Origin: Phycisphaerae bacterium
GTDB lineage: Bacteria; Planctomycetota; Phycisphaerae; Sedimentisphaerales; Anaerobacaceae
DNA length: 44,310 nucleotides
Assembly: GCA_030619925.1 (NCBI GenBank)
Contig: JAUXAL010000026.1
Location: 1-44,310 of the forward strand
Direction: 5' to 3'
The position numbers were made by a program, and so were the translations under genes. Positions 29,604 through 37,836 of this stretch are shown here, piece by piece; positions within the stretch are counted from its first letter, which is position 1, and every line of letters starts with the position of its first letter. The notes under the pieces were generated by a model, which did no database searches, was not told where the DNA came from, and was given only the letters and a program-made list of their open reading frames with translations.

Positions 29604-30233
29604 CTAACGACTATTGTTCGCCAAATCCCGTTCGTATTCCTCAATATAGCGACTTCCGCAGCGGATGTAAATAAGAGTCGCCAAAATAGCACTTCCCGCA
29701 GCCGACCACCAGAGAACCCGCAAGAACCAAATCCAGCCGGGCAAAAAACTCGAAACCTCAGGAGCAATCAGGATTCCGGCCACCATTGACAGCTGCAGGA
29801 CGGTGGCAAGCTTGCCAATAAACACAGGAGCGATGCGAATCTGCGAAGTAATAAGATAAACAATGGTAAAACCGATGAGCAAAAACAAGTCCTTGCCGAT
29901 TATCAAAACCACAACCGTCGGCGGCAGTAAAAAATCCTCAACGTGCCCTCGCTGCGAGGCCAACAGCAGGCACGCACAGGTCATAAGCAGCTTGTCCGCG
30001 AGTGGGTCAAGAAATGCACCGAGCTTTGTAATCTGTTTTTTCCTGCGAGCCAAATAGCCGTCAAGGGCGTCACCAACTGCCATAGTTAAGTAAATAACAA
30101 TCGCACCGTACCGCATTGCGTTCCGTGCGGCGCCGCTAAGTACGGGGTCATTTATCTTCAACATAAAGCTGACAAAGGGAATTATCAACAATATCCTCAG
30201 AATCGTAATGCGACTGGCCCAACTTAGCTTCAT
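29604..30233 (-). CDS. pgsA: CDP-alcohol phosphatidyltransferase, probable PgsA
   Basis: Probably transfers phosphatidyl from CDP-diacylglycerol to glycerol 3-phosphate, the committed step to phosphatidylglycerol, in the inner membrane. The full CDP-alcohol motif is visible: Asp55, Asp58-Gly59, Ala62-Arg63, Gly72, Asp76, Asp80 (DGYLARR, then LGAFLDPLADK). The 209 residues hold about five hydrophobic helices and the usual N-terminal WASRITILRIL. It lies upstream of ribBA on the same strand across a 72-base repeat-bearing gap. Other CDP-alcohol substrates cannot be excluded from sequence alone. Confidence 0.88.
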   Translation of the reverse strand: MKLSWASRITILRILLIIPFVSFMLKINDPVLSGAARNAMRYGAIVIYLTMAVGDALDGYLARRKKQITKLGAFLDPLADKLLMTCACLLLASQRGHVEDFLLPPTVVVLIIGKDLFLLIGFTIVYLITSQIRIAPVFIGKLATVLQLSMVAGILIAPEVSSFLPGWIWFLRVLWWSAAGSAILATLIYIRCGSRYIEEYERDLANNSR

Positions 30234-30638
30234 AGCTTTGCCATTTACTATTGACTATTGACGACCAATTATTGCCCTTTGAATCCTAAATACACTGCTC
30301 ACTTTAGCCGGCAATGACAGCGGTCACTTCCTTCAATTACAGTGGGGACTATATTAAGCGCCAAATTGCTGTTTAGCAAGAAATAGATTAATCATGCAAA
30401 AAAATGCATCCCGGCCCACCGCGATTCGGGTCAAGACGCCTGTGAACCGGCAATGATAGCAGTCGTTCGCTTAAACTCCATCGGTGATTATATCAGTCGG
30501 AAAAATCCGGATTACCAAGAGATGGTTTAGCCAGAGAGAAAGAATGGAGTAATCGTTAATTTTGTATCACACTGGACTTCGCTGCAAGGGTTATTCAAAA
30601 ATTACATCACTGAGCCGGGTGAACCAATGGCGTATAAG
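30234..30638. other. Non-coding gap holding twin micro-ORFs
   Basis: Two related segments begin CCGGCAATGA. 30314-30376 encodes a 20-residue peptide (MTAVTSFNYSGDYIKRQIAV) and 30453-30530 a 25-residue peptide beginning MIAVVRLNSIGDYISR. They share M.AV...N..GDYI.R with several third-position differences (GCG/GCA, AAT/AAC, GAC/GAT, ATT/ATC). Neither has a good ribosome binding site. 30239-30275 is a CTATTGACTATTGAC word repeat. Nothing else is seen. Confidence 0.45.
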
Positions 30639-31052
30639 CTACCACTTGTCCTTCTCAAGGCCGAGGCCACGGCCGGGATGCTCTTTGGGTTTACCCTTGC
30701 CCTTTCCTTTGCCTCGAAGACCCGGAGGAAGCGCCTCTTCGGATACAGACTCCCACTGACCATCAATATGGACGCCCACTTCCCAGTGTAGCTCGCCAAA
30801 GCGGTAATAGTGGCCTTTGAAGTAGAAATGGTCGGGAAAATCCACGACAACGTAGACGCCGAGCTCGGAGTCGTAAACGAGCTCCACGCCTTGGTGTTTG
30901 TGGCGATACCCGTGCGCAGGAGCATGCGGGGGAGGTCCATGTCCGTGTTTGCCGTGCGAGCCTATGCCAATTGTCAGGCTCTCGCACGAGACAAGCGTGA
31001 GCGTCGCGCAAACTAAAGCAACCGCTAATAAGGATGAAACGCTAAACTTCAT
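30639..31052 (-). CDS. Predicted lipoprotein with His-rich start and GKGKGKGK tail
   Basis: A 137-residue exported protein. Its signal peptide ends in a lipobox (LTLVSC, Cys23). A His/Gly/Pro-rich stretch (HGKHGHGPPPHAPAHGYRHKH) follows, possibly metal-binding. The core (YVVVDFPDHFYFKGHYYRF, then VHIDGQWESV) resembles short aromatic strand repeats seen in small envelope proteins, and the tail is basic (GLRGKGKGKGKPKEHPGRG). The open frame starts 30 codons earlier, but the ATG at 31052, preceded by GAGGG, gives a proper lipoprotein signal and is preferred. Family and function are not recognised. Confidence 0.75.
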   Translation of the reverse strand: MKFSVSSLLAVALVCATLTLVSCESLTIGIGSHGKHGHGPPPHAPAHGYRHKHQGVELVYDSELGVYVVVDFPDHFYFKGHYYRFGELHWEVGVHIDGQWESVSEEALPPGLRGKGKGKGKPKEHPGRGLGLEKDKW

Positions 31053-31232
31053 AGTTAAGCCCTCGTACCAACTGACTAATCTGTAACCAGCGAAAACTCC
31101 CGATATCACGATAAAATATAGCACAAACCCAGAGCGAATCAATAAATTACTGCAAAAAGCAGAGTGTTGTCAACGCTCCATACCCGATTAGAACACCCTC
31201 CGCAATCAGAATATTTTGCCGGCTTAATTTAC

Positions 31233-31260
31233 TTGACAGAAACTTACACTGCGATATAGT
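31233..31260 (+). promoter_or_regulatory. Strong sigma70-like promoter for pdxJ-dapA
   Basis: A consensus TTGACA at 31233-31238 and TATAGT at 31255-31260 are 16 bases apart. Transcription would start near 31267, leaving a leader of about 54 bases that contains a TACGCAATACGACATACGC word repeat before the pdxJ ATG at 31321. Confidence 0.6.
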
Positions 31261-31320
31261 TCTGAAGGTTTATTGATACTTGCAGTTTCTTACGCAATAC
31301 GACATACGCACGACGAAAAG

Positions 31321-32049
31321 ATGGTTGTTCTGAATGTCAATATCGACCACGTCGCGACCGTCCGGCAGGCCCGCAGGACCGATGAGCCGGACCCTGTCTG
31401 GGCAGCGGTGCAGTGCGAATTAGCTGGTGCAAACGGAATTACCATCCATCTGCGTCAGGATAGACGCCATATCTGTGACCGCGACGTCAGATTGCTAAAG
31501 GAAACGGTCGCGTGCAAATTGAATCTGGAAATGTGTATGGCCGGCCCCATAGTCAGAATCGCTGAACAAATTAGGCCCGACCAGATAACCCTCGTACCCG
31601 AAAAAAGAGTTGAGCTGACCACCGAAGGCGGCCTCGATTGCGTCAGGCATAAGAAACGCCTGCTTCAAGTCGTCAAAAGAATGCACAAAAAAGGCATTCT
31701 GGTAAGCACCTTTATTGCACCCGACAAAGAGCAAATCATCGCTTCCGCTCAGACCGGCTGTGATGCTATCGAACTGCACACCGGTATGTACGCAAACGCC
31801 AAGACGCAAAGAGCAATCAGAAAAAGATTAACCGAGCTGGAGCGTGGCCGCGACCTGGCAATGGAAAACAAGCTGGTGGTTCACGCAGGGCACGGCCTGA
31901 CATATCGTAACATCGCCGACGTGGCACGCATCAAAGGCCTTTGTGAGTTCAACATCGGCCACAGCATTGTAGCACGGGCGGTCTTCGTCGGAATAAGGCA
32001 GGCAACTGCTCAAATGATAGAGTTGATAAATAAAAGTGAGCTAAAGTGA
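31321..32049 (+). CDS. pdxJ: Pyridoxine 5'-phosphate synthase PdxJ
   Basis: Condenses 3-amino-2-oxopropyl phosphate with deoxyxylulose 5-phosphate to pyridoxine 5'-phosphate, the ring-closing step of DXP-dependent vitamin B6 synthesis. The 242-residue length is normal. The family shows in NVNIDHVATVRQARR, ITIHLRQDRRHI, LNLEMCMAG, TLVPEKR, VSTFIAPD, IELHTGMYAN, VHAGHGL and FNIGHSIVARAVFVG. An in-frame ATG 16 codons upstream exists, but the family always begins at the first strand, so MVVLNVNIDH is chosen. It lies upstream of dapA with a palindromic repeat between them. Confidence 0.96.
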   Translation: MVVLNVNIDHVATVRQARRTDEPDPVWAAVQCELAGANGITIHLRQDRRHICDRDVRLLKETVACKLNLEMCMAGPIVRIAEQIRPDQITLVPEKRVELTTEGGLDCVRHKKRLLQVVKRMHKKGILVSTFIAPDKEQIIASAQTGCDAIELHTGMYANAKTQRAIRKRLTELERGRDLAMENKLVVHAGHGLTYRNIADVARIKGLCEFNIGHSIVARAVFVGIRQATAQMIELINKSELK

Positions 32050-32127
32050 ACTAAAGTGCCTAAAATGAACTAAAGTAAAAAAATAATCCGTAACTTTAGG
32101 CACTTTACACTTCAGGCACTTTCATGT
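32040..32127. repeat. AAGTGCCTAAAGT palindromic element, copy 2
   Basis: The reverse complement of the element at 23120-23195, including the AT-rich loop (AAAAAAATAATCCGTAAC against its complement there). Extra AAGTGAACTAAAGT and CTTCAGGCACTTT half-units flank it. It overlaps the last codons and stop of pdxJ and ends 12 bases before the dapA start. Confidence 0.8.
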
Positions 32128-32138
32128 AGGAGACTAAA

Positions 32139-33011
32139 ATGTTTACAGGGGCAATGGTGGCGTTGATAACGCCTTTTCAGGACGGCGAAATTGATTTTCA
32201 AACGCTCGATGAGCTGATTGATTTCCAACTGGAAAACGGCATAGACGGGATAGTGCCGGTGGGAACGACCGGCGAATCGCCCACTCTAAGTCACGAAGAA
32301 CATAAACAGGTCATCGAAAGAGTCGTCAAAGCCGTCGGTGGGAAAGTCCCCGTAATTGCAGGAGCCGGCTCAAACAGCACTGCTGAGGCAATTGAACTGA
32401 CGGCGTTTTCAAAAAAGGTCGGGGCTGATGCGACCCTGCAGGTCGGTCCATACTACAACAAGCCGACACAGGAAGGCTTCTATCAACATTTCAAGGCGAT
32501 AGCAGAAGAGGTTGACCTGCCGATAGTGCTGTACAATATCCCCGGTCGATGCGGAGCCGGTATGATACCGGAGACTATCTCGCGTTTAGCTGAAGTTGAA
32601 AATATCGTGGCAATCAAAGAGGCGACCGGCAGTCTCGACCAGGCCAGTGAAATTGCAGCGCGTTGCGATATAACCATCGTCTCAGGCGACGATTCCCTTA
32701 CGCTGCCTCTGGCCTCGGTCGGGGGCAAGGGCGTTATCAGCGTAGTGGCAAATATCGTGCCCGCCGACGTCAAAGCAATGACCGATTTAATCCTCGAAGG
32801 CGACCTTGTATCAGCACGACAATGGCACAAGAAGCTATTTACATTATGCAAAAGTATGCTCACCCTGTCCACCAATCCGATACCAATCAAGGCGGCAGCG
32901 GCAATGTTGAATATGGCTTCAGAAGAATTGCGACTGCCGATGACGCCATTGGAAGAGAGCAAGAAAGCTATCCTCAAACAGACATTGAAAGATTACGGCC
33001 TCCTAAATTAA
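32139..33011 (+). CDS. dapA: 4-hydroxy-tetrahydrodipicolinate synthase DapA
   Basis: Condenses pyruvate with aspartate semialdehyde, the first step specific to lysine and diaminopimelate synthesis. At 290 residues it is full length. The pyruvate-binding GTTGES lies at 42-47, Tyr132 in LYNIPGR is the proton relay, and Lys160 in VAIKEATG is the Schiff-base lysine. TAGGAGA precedes the ATG at good spacing. It is probably cotranscribed with pdxJ and followed after 35 bases by a hydrolase gene with its own ribosome binding site. The gene could be one of several DapA/NAL-family members in the genome, but the motif set fits DapA proper. Confidence 0.92.
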   Translation: MFTGAMVALITPFQDGEIDFQTLDELIDFQLENGIDGIVPVGTTGESPTLSHEEHKQVIERVVKAVGGKVPVIAGAGSNSTAEAIELTAFSKKVGADATLQVGPYYNKPTQEGFYQHFKAIAEEVDLPIVLYNIPGRCGAGMIPETISRLAEVENIVAIKEATGSLDQASEIAARCDITIVSGDDSLTLPLASVGGKGVISVVANIVPADVKAMTDLILEGDLVSARQWHKKLFTLCKSMLTLSTNPIPIKAAAAMLNMASEELRLPMTPLEESKKAILKQTLKDYGLLN

Positions 33012-33046
33012 GAACGCCTTGAAATTACCTATTCGGAGGAGCAAAG

Positions 33047-34054
33047 ATGAAACGAAGTATTCTTCTTCTGAGCATCTTGACAGCCGGTGCCGCCATTGCC
33101 AATACAGAGCTCGGCACTGATGGCAGGCAGCTCACTATCAACGGCAAACCGACCTTTCTGGTGGGCATCAGTTATTATGGTGCGCTGGGGGCACCCAAGG
33201 ATTTCATCCAGCGTGACCTCGACGACATGCAAAAATACGGATTCAACTGGTTCCGCGTCTGGGCAACCTGGGGAGCATTCGATAACGAGATTTCGGCTGT
33301 TGACCGGGAAGGAAGGCCGCGCGAACCTTACCTGGCCAAGCTTCGATGGCTCGTAGCCGAATGTGACCGGCGAGGTATCATAGTTGACGTAACCCTTTCG
33401 CGCGGCAATGGGGTCACCGGATCGGTACGCCTGCAAAGCACCGAAGCGCTGCGTCGTGCCGCCAAAACTTTAGTAGCCTCGCTAAAGCCCTACCGCAACT
33501 GGTATCTCGATATGGGGAACGAAAGAAACATTCGCGACAAGCGATTCGTTTCGGTCGAGGAATTAGCCGAGCTGCGAAAGTTTATTAAACGCCTGGACCC
33601 GAATCGGCTGGTTACAGCGTCATTCGTCAGAGACATCAAAACCGACGAACTTAAACAGATACTTCTCGATGTGAGGGTAGACTTTTTAGCCCCCCATCGG
33701 CCGCGCAATCCGAAGTCACCGGGACAAACCGAAGCTCAGACAAAGAAGTATTATGAGCTGATGAAGCAGCTCGGCCGAACCGTGCCGGTACATTATCAGG
33801 AACCCTTTCGCCGGGGATTCAGACCAGAGCGATGGGAGCCGAAGGCTGAACACTTCTTAGCTGACCTGAAAGGCGCCTTGGAAGGAGGCGCCGCCGGCTG
33901 GTGTTTTCACAATGGCGACCAGAAAGATAAACCCCAGGCCAAGCCTCGCCGCTCGTTTGATATGCGCAAGGCCAGATTGTTTGAGCAGCTCGATGAGCAG
34001 GAGACCAAGTTCATACGGCAGATGAAAGCTGTGGTTTCCGGACAGTTTCGGTAA
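33047..34054 (+). CDS. Secreted glycoside hydrolase-like protein (clan GH-A type)
   Basis: A 335-residue exported (beta/alpha)8-barrel candidate. The signal peptide is about residues 1-19 (ILLLSILTAGAAIA), followed by the usual start of such enzymes (TINGKPTFLVGISYYG) and the DLDDMQKYGFNWFRVW strand-helix. Two glutamates sit where clan GH-A needs them: Glu159 (GNERN, acid/base) and Glu252 (YQEPF, nucleophile). There is no carbohydrate-binding module or dockerin. CGGAGGAG precedes the ATG. The substrate cannot be assigned. The pairing with dapA is probably incidental. Confidence 0.78.
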   Translation: MKRSILLLSILTAGAAIANTELGTDGRQLTINGKPTFLVGISYYGALGAPKDFIQRDLDDMQKYGFNWFRVWATWGAFDNEISAVDREGRPREPYLAKLRWLVAECDRRGIIVDVTLSRGNGVTGSVRLQSTEALRRAAKTLVASLKPYRNWYLDMGNERNIRDKRFVSVEELAELRKFIKRLDPNRLVTASFVRDIKTDELKQILLDVRVDFLAPHRPRNPKSPGQTEAQTKKYYELMKQLGRTVPVHYQEPFRRGFRPERWEPKAEHFLADLKGALEGGAAGWCFHNGDQKDKPQAKPRRSFDMRKARLFEQLDEQETKFIRQMKAVVSGQFR

Positions 34055-34162
34055 CGAACACCAAAGTCAAAAGCAAAAAATTCCTTACTTTTGCCTTATG
34101 CCCTCGTGCACTTATGCTCCCATACACTGTTGGCTCTTGCCTTTTTACCTTACTGACAAAGA

Positions 34163-34230
34163 TTGCAAGACTCAAGACACAAGACTCAAGTGGCCTGAAG
34201 TCTGAAGTCTGGAGTCTGGAGTCTGGAGGC
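34163..34230. repeat. Short-word repeat, GACTCAAG and GTCTGGA types
   Basis: Runs of AGACTCAAGACACAAGACTC followed by GTCTGAAGTCTGGAGTCTGG. The second run extends into the 3' end of the GT4 gene (minus strand), where it encodes the terminal residues RLQTPDFRLQAT. Confidence 0.75.
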
Positions 34231-35349
34231 CTCGCAGTAGGTCTGTAGGGTGGCGGAAATCATTTTGCTGACAGTGTGATTTTCCCTCAAATACTCCTGT
34301 GCCTTTTTGGCGATTTGACGTGCAAACTCCCGCCTGTCGAAGAGCCTCTGCAAGGCACCGACTATACTAAGCTCATCATTCGGGTCAAAGACTACGGCGG
34401 TCTGGTCCTCAACAATCAAATCATCGACCCCGCCTTTACAGGCTGCGACGGCTGCCCCGACACTCATCGCCTCCAACAACAAAGGGTTGAAAGCCGCGCT
34501 GGGCTGAGGCTGAATGAAAATGTCGCCGGCGGCCAGGACCGGACGCCAGGGCTTCAATCTCGGCACAATAGTAACAATCTGCAAAAGATCAAGCGCAGTC
34601 AGCAATTTCCGCAGTTGTCTCTCGGCCCGCCCGCCGCCTGTTACCACCATCATAAATTCATACCCCTCACTTGCCAAATGCCTGACCGCGTTAAATAAAT
34701 TCTCAAAATCACCGACATTATCCAACGGATAAGCTGTTACTAAGCTGGCAAGCCGGGAAGACTCAGAAAAACACACATTGCCTTCTGCCACAAAAGTGCC
34801 GATATTTATCTGCTCAATCCGCCGGGCAAAGCGGGGATAAACTTCGGCAATATTAGCCGCGACACTTTTTGCCGGCACAATGATTTTTGCACAATGGCTC
34901 GGCGAAATAGAAAGCCGATACATTCGCCTCTGACAAACGAAGTGTTTCCATCGCTTCTGAAACGAATTGACCGTCAACACGTAAGGCAAACCTAATTGAC
35001 GGGCCAAATGCTTCGTAAGTGATGCCCTGCTTTCGCACAAACAGTGCAGAACGGTAGGCTCAAATCTTGCAAGCTGTTCAGCAAGCAGTCTTCTATTTAG
35101 ATGCTTCATCAACGGCAATTCAAGAACCGGGTGGCTGATAACCTCAGCGGCGCCGGTGAACACAGAGCCCACATCGCAGGGCGACGGACAGACCAAAGCC
35201 ACAGGAATCGACTCGTCCGCAAAACCAACCAACAGATGCTCTAAGAATATAGAATACTCAGAGACTGTGCGTTCTGACGCAATCAGAGCCGGACGCAGCG
35301 GCTTCTTTTTGGGTGCTTGCGAAGTCAATTCCTTCTGCCGCTCGTTCAT
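34186..35349 (-). CDS. Family 4-type glycosyltransferase
   Basis: A GT-B fold enzyme of 387 residues, cytoplasmic. The C-terminal nucleotide-sugar half is clear: MMVVTGGGRAERQLRKL, IVPRLKPWRPVLAAGDIFIQPQ, LLEAMSVGAAVAACKGGVDDLI. In the usual E-x7-E motif the first Glu is Ala (PSAAFNPLLLEAMS) and only the second remains, which may change activity. The N-terminal half is less conserved (VLHCLCESRASLTKHLARQLGLPYVLTV). The C-terminus is encoded by a short-word repeat and looks added. The acceptor is unknown. It is divergent from the adjacent trehalose genes, so a shared role is not implied. Confidence 0.82.
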   Translation of the reverse strand: MNERQKELTSQAPKKKPLRPALIASERTVSEYSIFLEHLLVGFADESIPVALVCPSPCDVGSVFTGAAEVISHPVLELPLMKHLNRRLLAEQLARFEPTVLHCLCESRASLTKHLARQLGLPYVLTVNSFQKRWKHFVCQRRMYRLSISPSHCAKIIVPAKSVAANIAEVYPRFARRIEQINIGTFVAEGNVCFSESSRLASLVTAYPLDNVGDFENLFNAVRHLASEGYEFMMVVTGGGRAERQLRKLLTALDLLQIVTIVPRLKPWRPVLAAGDIFIQPQPSAAFNPLLLEAMSVGAAVAACKGGVDDLIVEDQTAVVFDPNDELSIVGALQRLFDRREFARQIAKKAQEYLRENHTVSKMISATLQTYCEASRLQTPDFRLQAT

Positions 35350-35594
35350 GCACTCACCGTAAATACTATTTCGTATTTCATATCTCGTTGCAGGCGTTGG
35401 ACGGCCCGTTTTCCCGTTTCACCCTTTCACATAATCCAAATCACAAGACCACAGGTACGATATATTATCGCAAAAACGGTTTTCTGTCCATTGAAAAACA
35501 AAAAGCGCAACCGTACCTTAATGTCGCTTGTCTTGGAAAAACGCCGACCGGTACCAAGCTTTTTGCTCATCGCTACTGCGCAAGATATTCAACC

Positions 35595-35622
35595 TTGCGA
35601 TTATCTCTGCATTTGATATAAA
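35595..35622 (+). promoter_or_regulatory. Sigma70-like promoter for otsAB-treT
   Basis: TTGCGA at 35595-35600 and TATAAA at 35617-35622 with a 16-base spacer. The start would fall near 35629, about 18 bases before the ATG at 35647, with AAAGGGA as ribosome binding site. Confidence 0.5.
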
Positions 35623-35646
35623 TGGATTTAACTGAAAGGGATAATT

Positions 35647-37830
35647 ATGGGAAGGTTACTTGTCATCGCCAACAGATTGCCATTTAATATAACAAAAAGA
35701 GCGGGAAGGTTTCATTTTCGCACGAGTCCGGGTGGACTTGCTACGGGTTTGTCTTCACTGTCCGAATCCTTCGAGCGTCTCTGGATGGGATGGCCAGGAA
35801 TAACAAATGAGAAGCTTACCGCTGAGGACAAGAGCCAAATCGGAGAAAAACTGGCTGCCGAGGACTACCTGCCGGTATTTCTTTCTCAAAATCAAATAGA
35901 GGATTATTATTTTGGATTCTGTAACAAAACGATTTGGCCTCTTTTCCATTACTTTCCAATGCGTACTGTATACGAAGAGCACTTCTGGAAAACATATCAG
36001 CAGGTGAATAAAATCTTTTGCGATGAGATAATGGAGATTGCCAAACCTGGTGATTATATCTGGGTACACGATTATCAATTAATGTTACTTCCACAACTTC
36101 TTAGGGAGAAACTTCCGGAACTCGATATTGGCTTTTTCCTGCACATACCGTGGCCTTCATTTGAATTGTTCCGACTACTGCCCTGGCGCGAAGAAATACT
36201 GAACGGTTTGTTAGGTGCTAACCTGATAGGATTCCACACCTATGGCTACGTCCGACACTTTCTCAGCAGCGTGAGCAGAATAATGGGTCTTGAACATACG
36301 CTGGGCAAAGTCGGCATGGGCAACCGTGTTATCAAGGTCGATGCTTTTCCTATGGGCATCGATTACGAAAAATATTCGCAGGCCATCAGTAAAGTCGGCG
36401 TTAGGAAGGAAGTGGACAAAATACTTCAAGAAGTAGGAAAACGCAAAATCATTATATCCGTAGACAGACTGGACTACACCAAGGGTATTATCCAGCGATT
36501 AAAGGCTTTCGATTTATTCTTGTCTGAAAATCCCGAATATAAGGAAAAAGTTACATTAATTATGGTAGCTGTCCCATCTCGCACAGGTGTTGAGGACTAC
36601 AAGATGCTAAGAAACAGGCTCGAGCAACTTGTGGGAAGGATCAATGGAGCGCATGGAACGATGGGCTGGGTGCCTGTCTGGTATCTTTACCGATTTCTGC
36701 CCTTCAGTAGGATTACAGCACTGTACAACGTTGCTGATGTGGCTTTAGTAACGCCCCTGAGGGACGGGATGAACTTAGTAGCGAAAGAGTTTATAGCAGC
36801 CAAAACCGAAGGCAGAGGCGTTTTGATTCTCAGCGAGATGACCGGTGCGGCAAGTGAATTAGGCGAGGCCCTGATAGTCAATGCAAACAATAAAGGAGCA
36901 ATAATACAGGCCATCAAGGAAGCCCTCGAGATGCCTCTGTTAGAGCAAATGGAGCGAAACAGATTAATGCAGGAAAGGCTTAGACGTTATGATGTTTCAA
37001 GATGGAGCAGTGATTTTTTGAACGCGTTATTTGATATTAAAAAAACACAGAAAGAACTCTCTGTCCGCAAACTATCCGAATCTAATAGGCAGAAATTGAT
37101 TAATGATTATGTCAGGAGCCAGAAACGATTGCTACTGCTCGATTATGACGGCACCCTTGTAGGTTTTAAAGGCAAGCCTACACAAGCAGAACCAGATGAG
37201 GAAATTATGAGCTTGCTGCAGAGTTTATCAAGAGAGCCTAAGAACAATGTTGTAGTAATAAGTGGTCGAGACAAAGCAACGTTGGCGGAATGGCTCGGCA
37301 GTCTTGACGTAGCATTAGTAGCTGAACATGGGGCTTGGATTAAGCAAAGAGGTGAAGACTGGCAATGCATGCTGCCTTTTGAAGCTGAGTGGAAAGATAC
37401 AATTAGGCCTATTCTCGAGCTTTATTCGGATCGAACCGCAGGTTCTTCGGTTGAGGAAAAGGACTTCTCTCTGGTTTGGCACTATCGTAGGGCAGACCCT
37501 GAACTTGCCTATCTCAGAGAGCAGGAACTAAGAGGTGCTCTCTTAAATCTGACTGAAAACCTCGATGTTGGCGTGTTTGAAGGCAACAAGATCCTTGAAA
37601 TAAGGAATGTCGGCGTAAACAAAGGCCGAGCAGCGGAATTCTGGACCGCAAAACAAATTTGGGATTTTTTGCTGGCGGCAGGAGACGATTATACCGATGA
37701 AGAAATGTTTAGTGTCCTACCGGATGGGGCATATTCTATAAAAGTAGGAATAAGTATTTCAAAAGCTCGGTTCAACGTGGATACCCTGAACGAGATTAGG
37801 TCGTTACTCAAAGAATTGGTAAGGAATTAG
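35647..37830 (+). CDS. otsAB: Bifunctional trehalose-6-phosphate synthase/phosphatase
   Basis: A fusion of 727 residues that should make trehalose from UDP- or ADP-glucose and glucose 6-phosphate and remove the phosphate in one protein. Residues 1 to about 465 are GT20: IANRLPF and SPGGLATGL near the start, WVHDYQLMLLP, FFLHIPWPSFELFRLLPWR, SVDRLDYTKGI and TPLRDGMNLVAKEF. Residues about 490-727 are a HAD phosphatase: DYDGT at 499-503, SGRDKATL, VAEHGAWI and AAGDDYTDEEMF. Both active sites look complete. The gene and treT after it are visibly richer in A and T than dapA or ftsY, which suggests transfer. Fused forms are common in eukaryotes and scattered in bacteria. Confidence 0.94.
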   Translation: MGRLLVIANRLPFNITKRAGRFHFRTSPGGLATGLSSLSESFERLWMGWPGITNEKLTAEDKSQIGEKLAAEDYLPVFLSQNQIEDYYFGFCNKTIWPLFHYFPMRTVYEEHFWKTYQQVNKIFCDEIMEIAKPGDYIWVHDYQLMLLPQLLREKLPELDIGFFLHIPWPSFELFRLLPWREEILNGLLGANLIGFHTYGYVRHFLSSVSRIMGLEHTLGKVGMGNRVIKVDAFPMGIDYEKYSQAISKVGVRKEVDKILQEVGKRKIIISVDRLDYTKGIIQRLKAFDLFLSENPEYKEKVTLIMVAVPSRTGVEDYKMLRNRLEQLVGRINGAHGTMGWVPVWYLYRFLPFSRITALYNVADVALVTPLRDGMNLVAKEFIAAKTEGRGVLILSEMTGAASELGEALIVNANNKGAIIQAIKEALEMPLLEQMERNRLMQERLRRYDVSRWSSDFLNALFDIKKTQKELSVRKLSESNRQKLINDYVRSQKRLLLLDYDGTLVGFKGKPTQAEPDEEIMSLLQSLSREPKNNVVVISGRDKATLAEWLGSLDVALVAEHGAWIKQRGEDWQCMLPFEAEWKDTIRPILELYSDRTAGSSVEEKDFSLVWHYRRADPELAYLREQELRGALLNLTENLDVGVFEGNKILEIRNVGVNKGRAAEFWTAKQIWDFLLAAGDDYTDEEMFSVLPDGAYSIKVGISISKARFNVDTLNEIRSLLKELVRN

Positions 37831-37836
37831 TATGTT

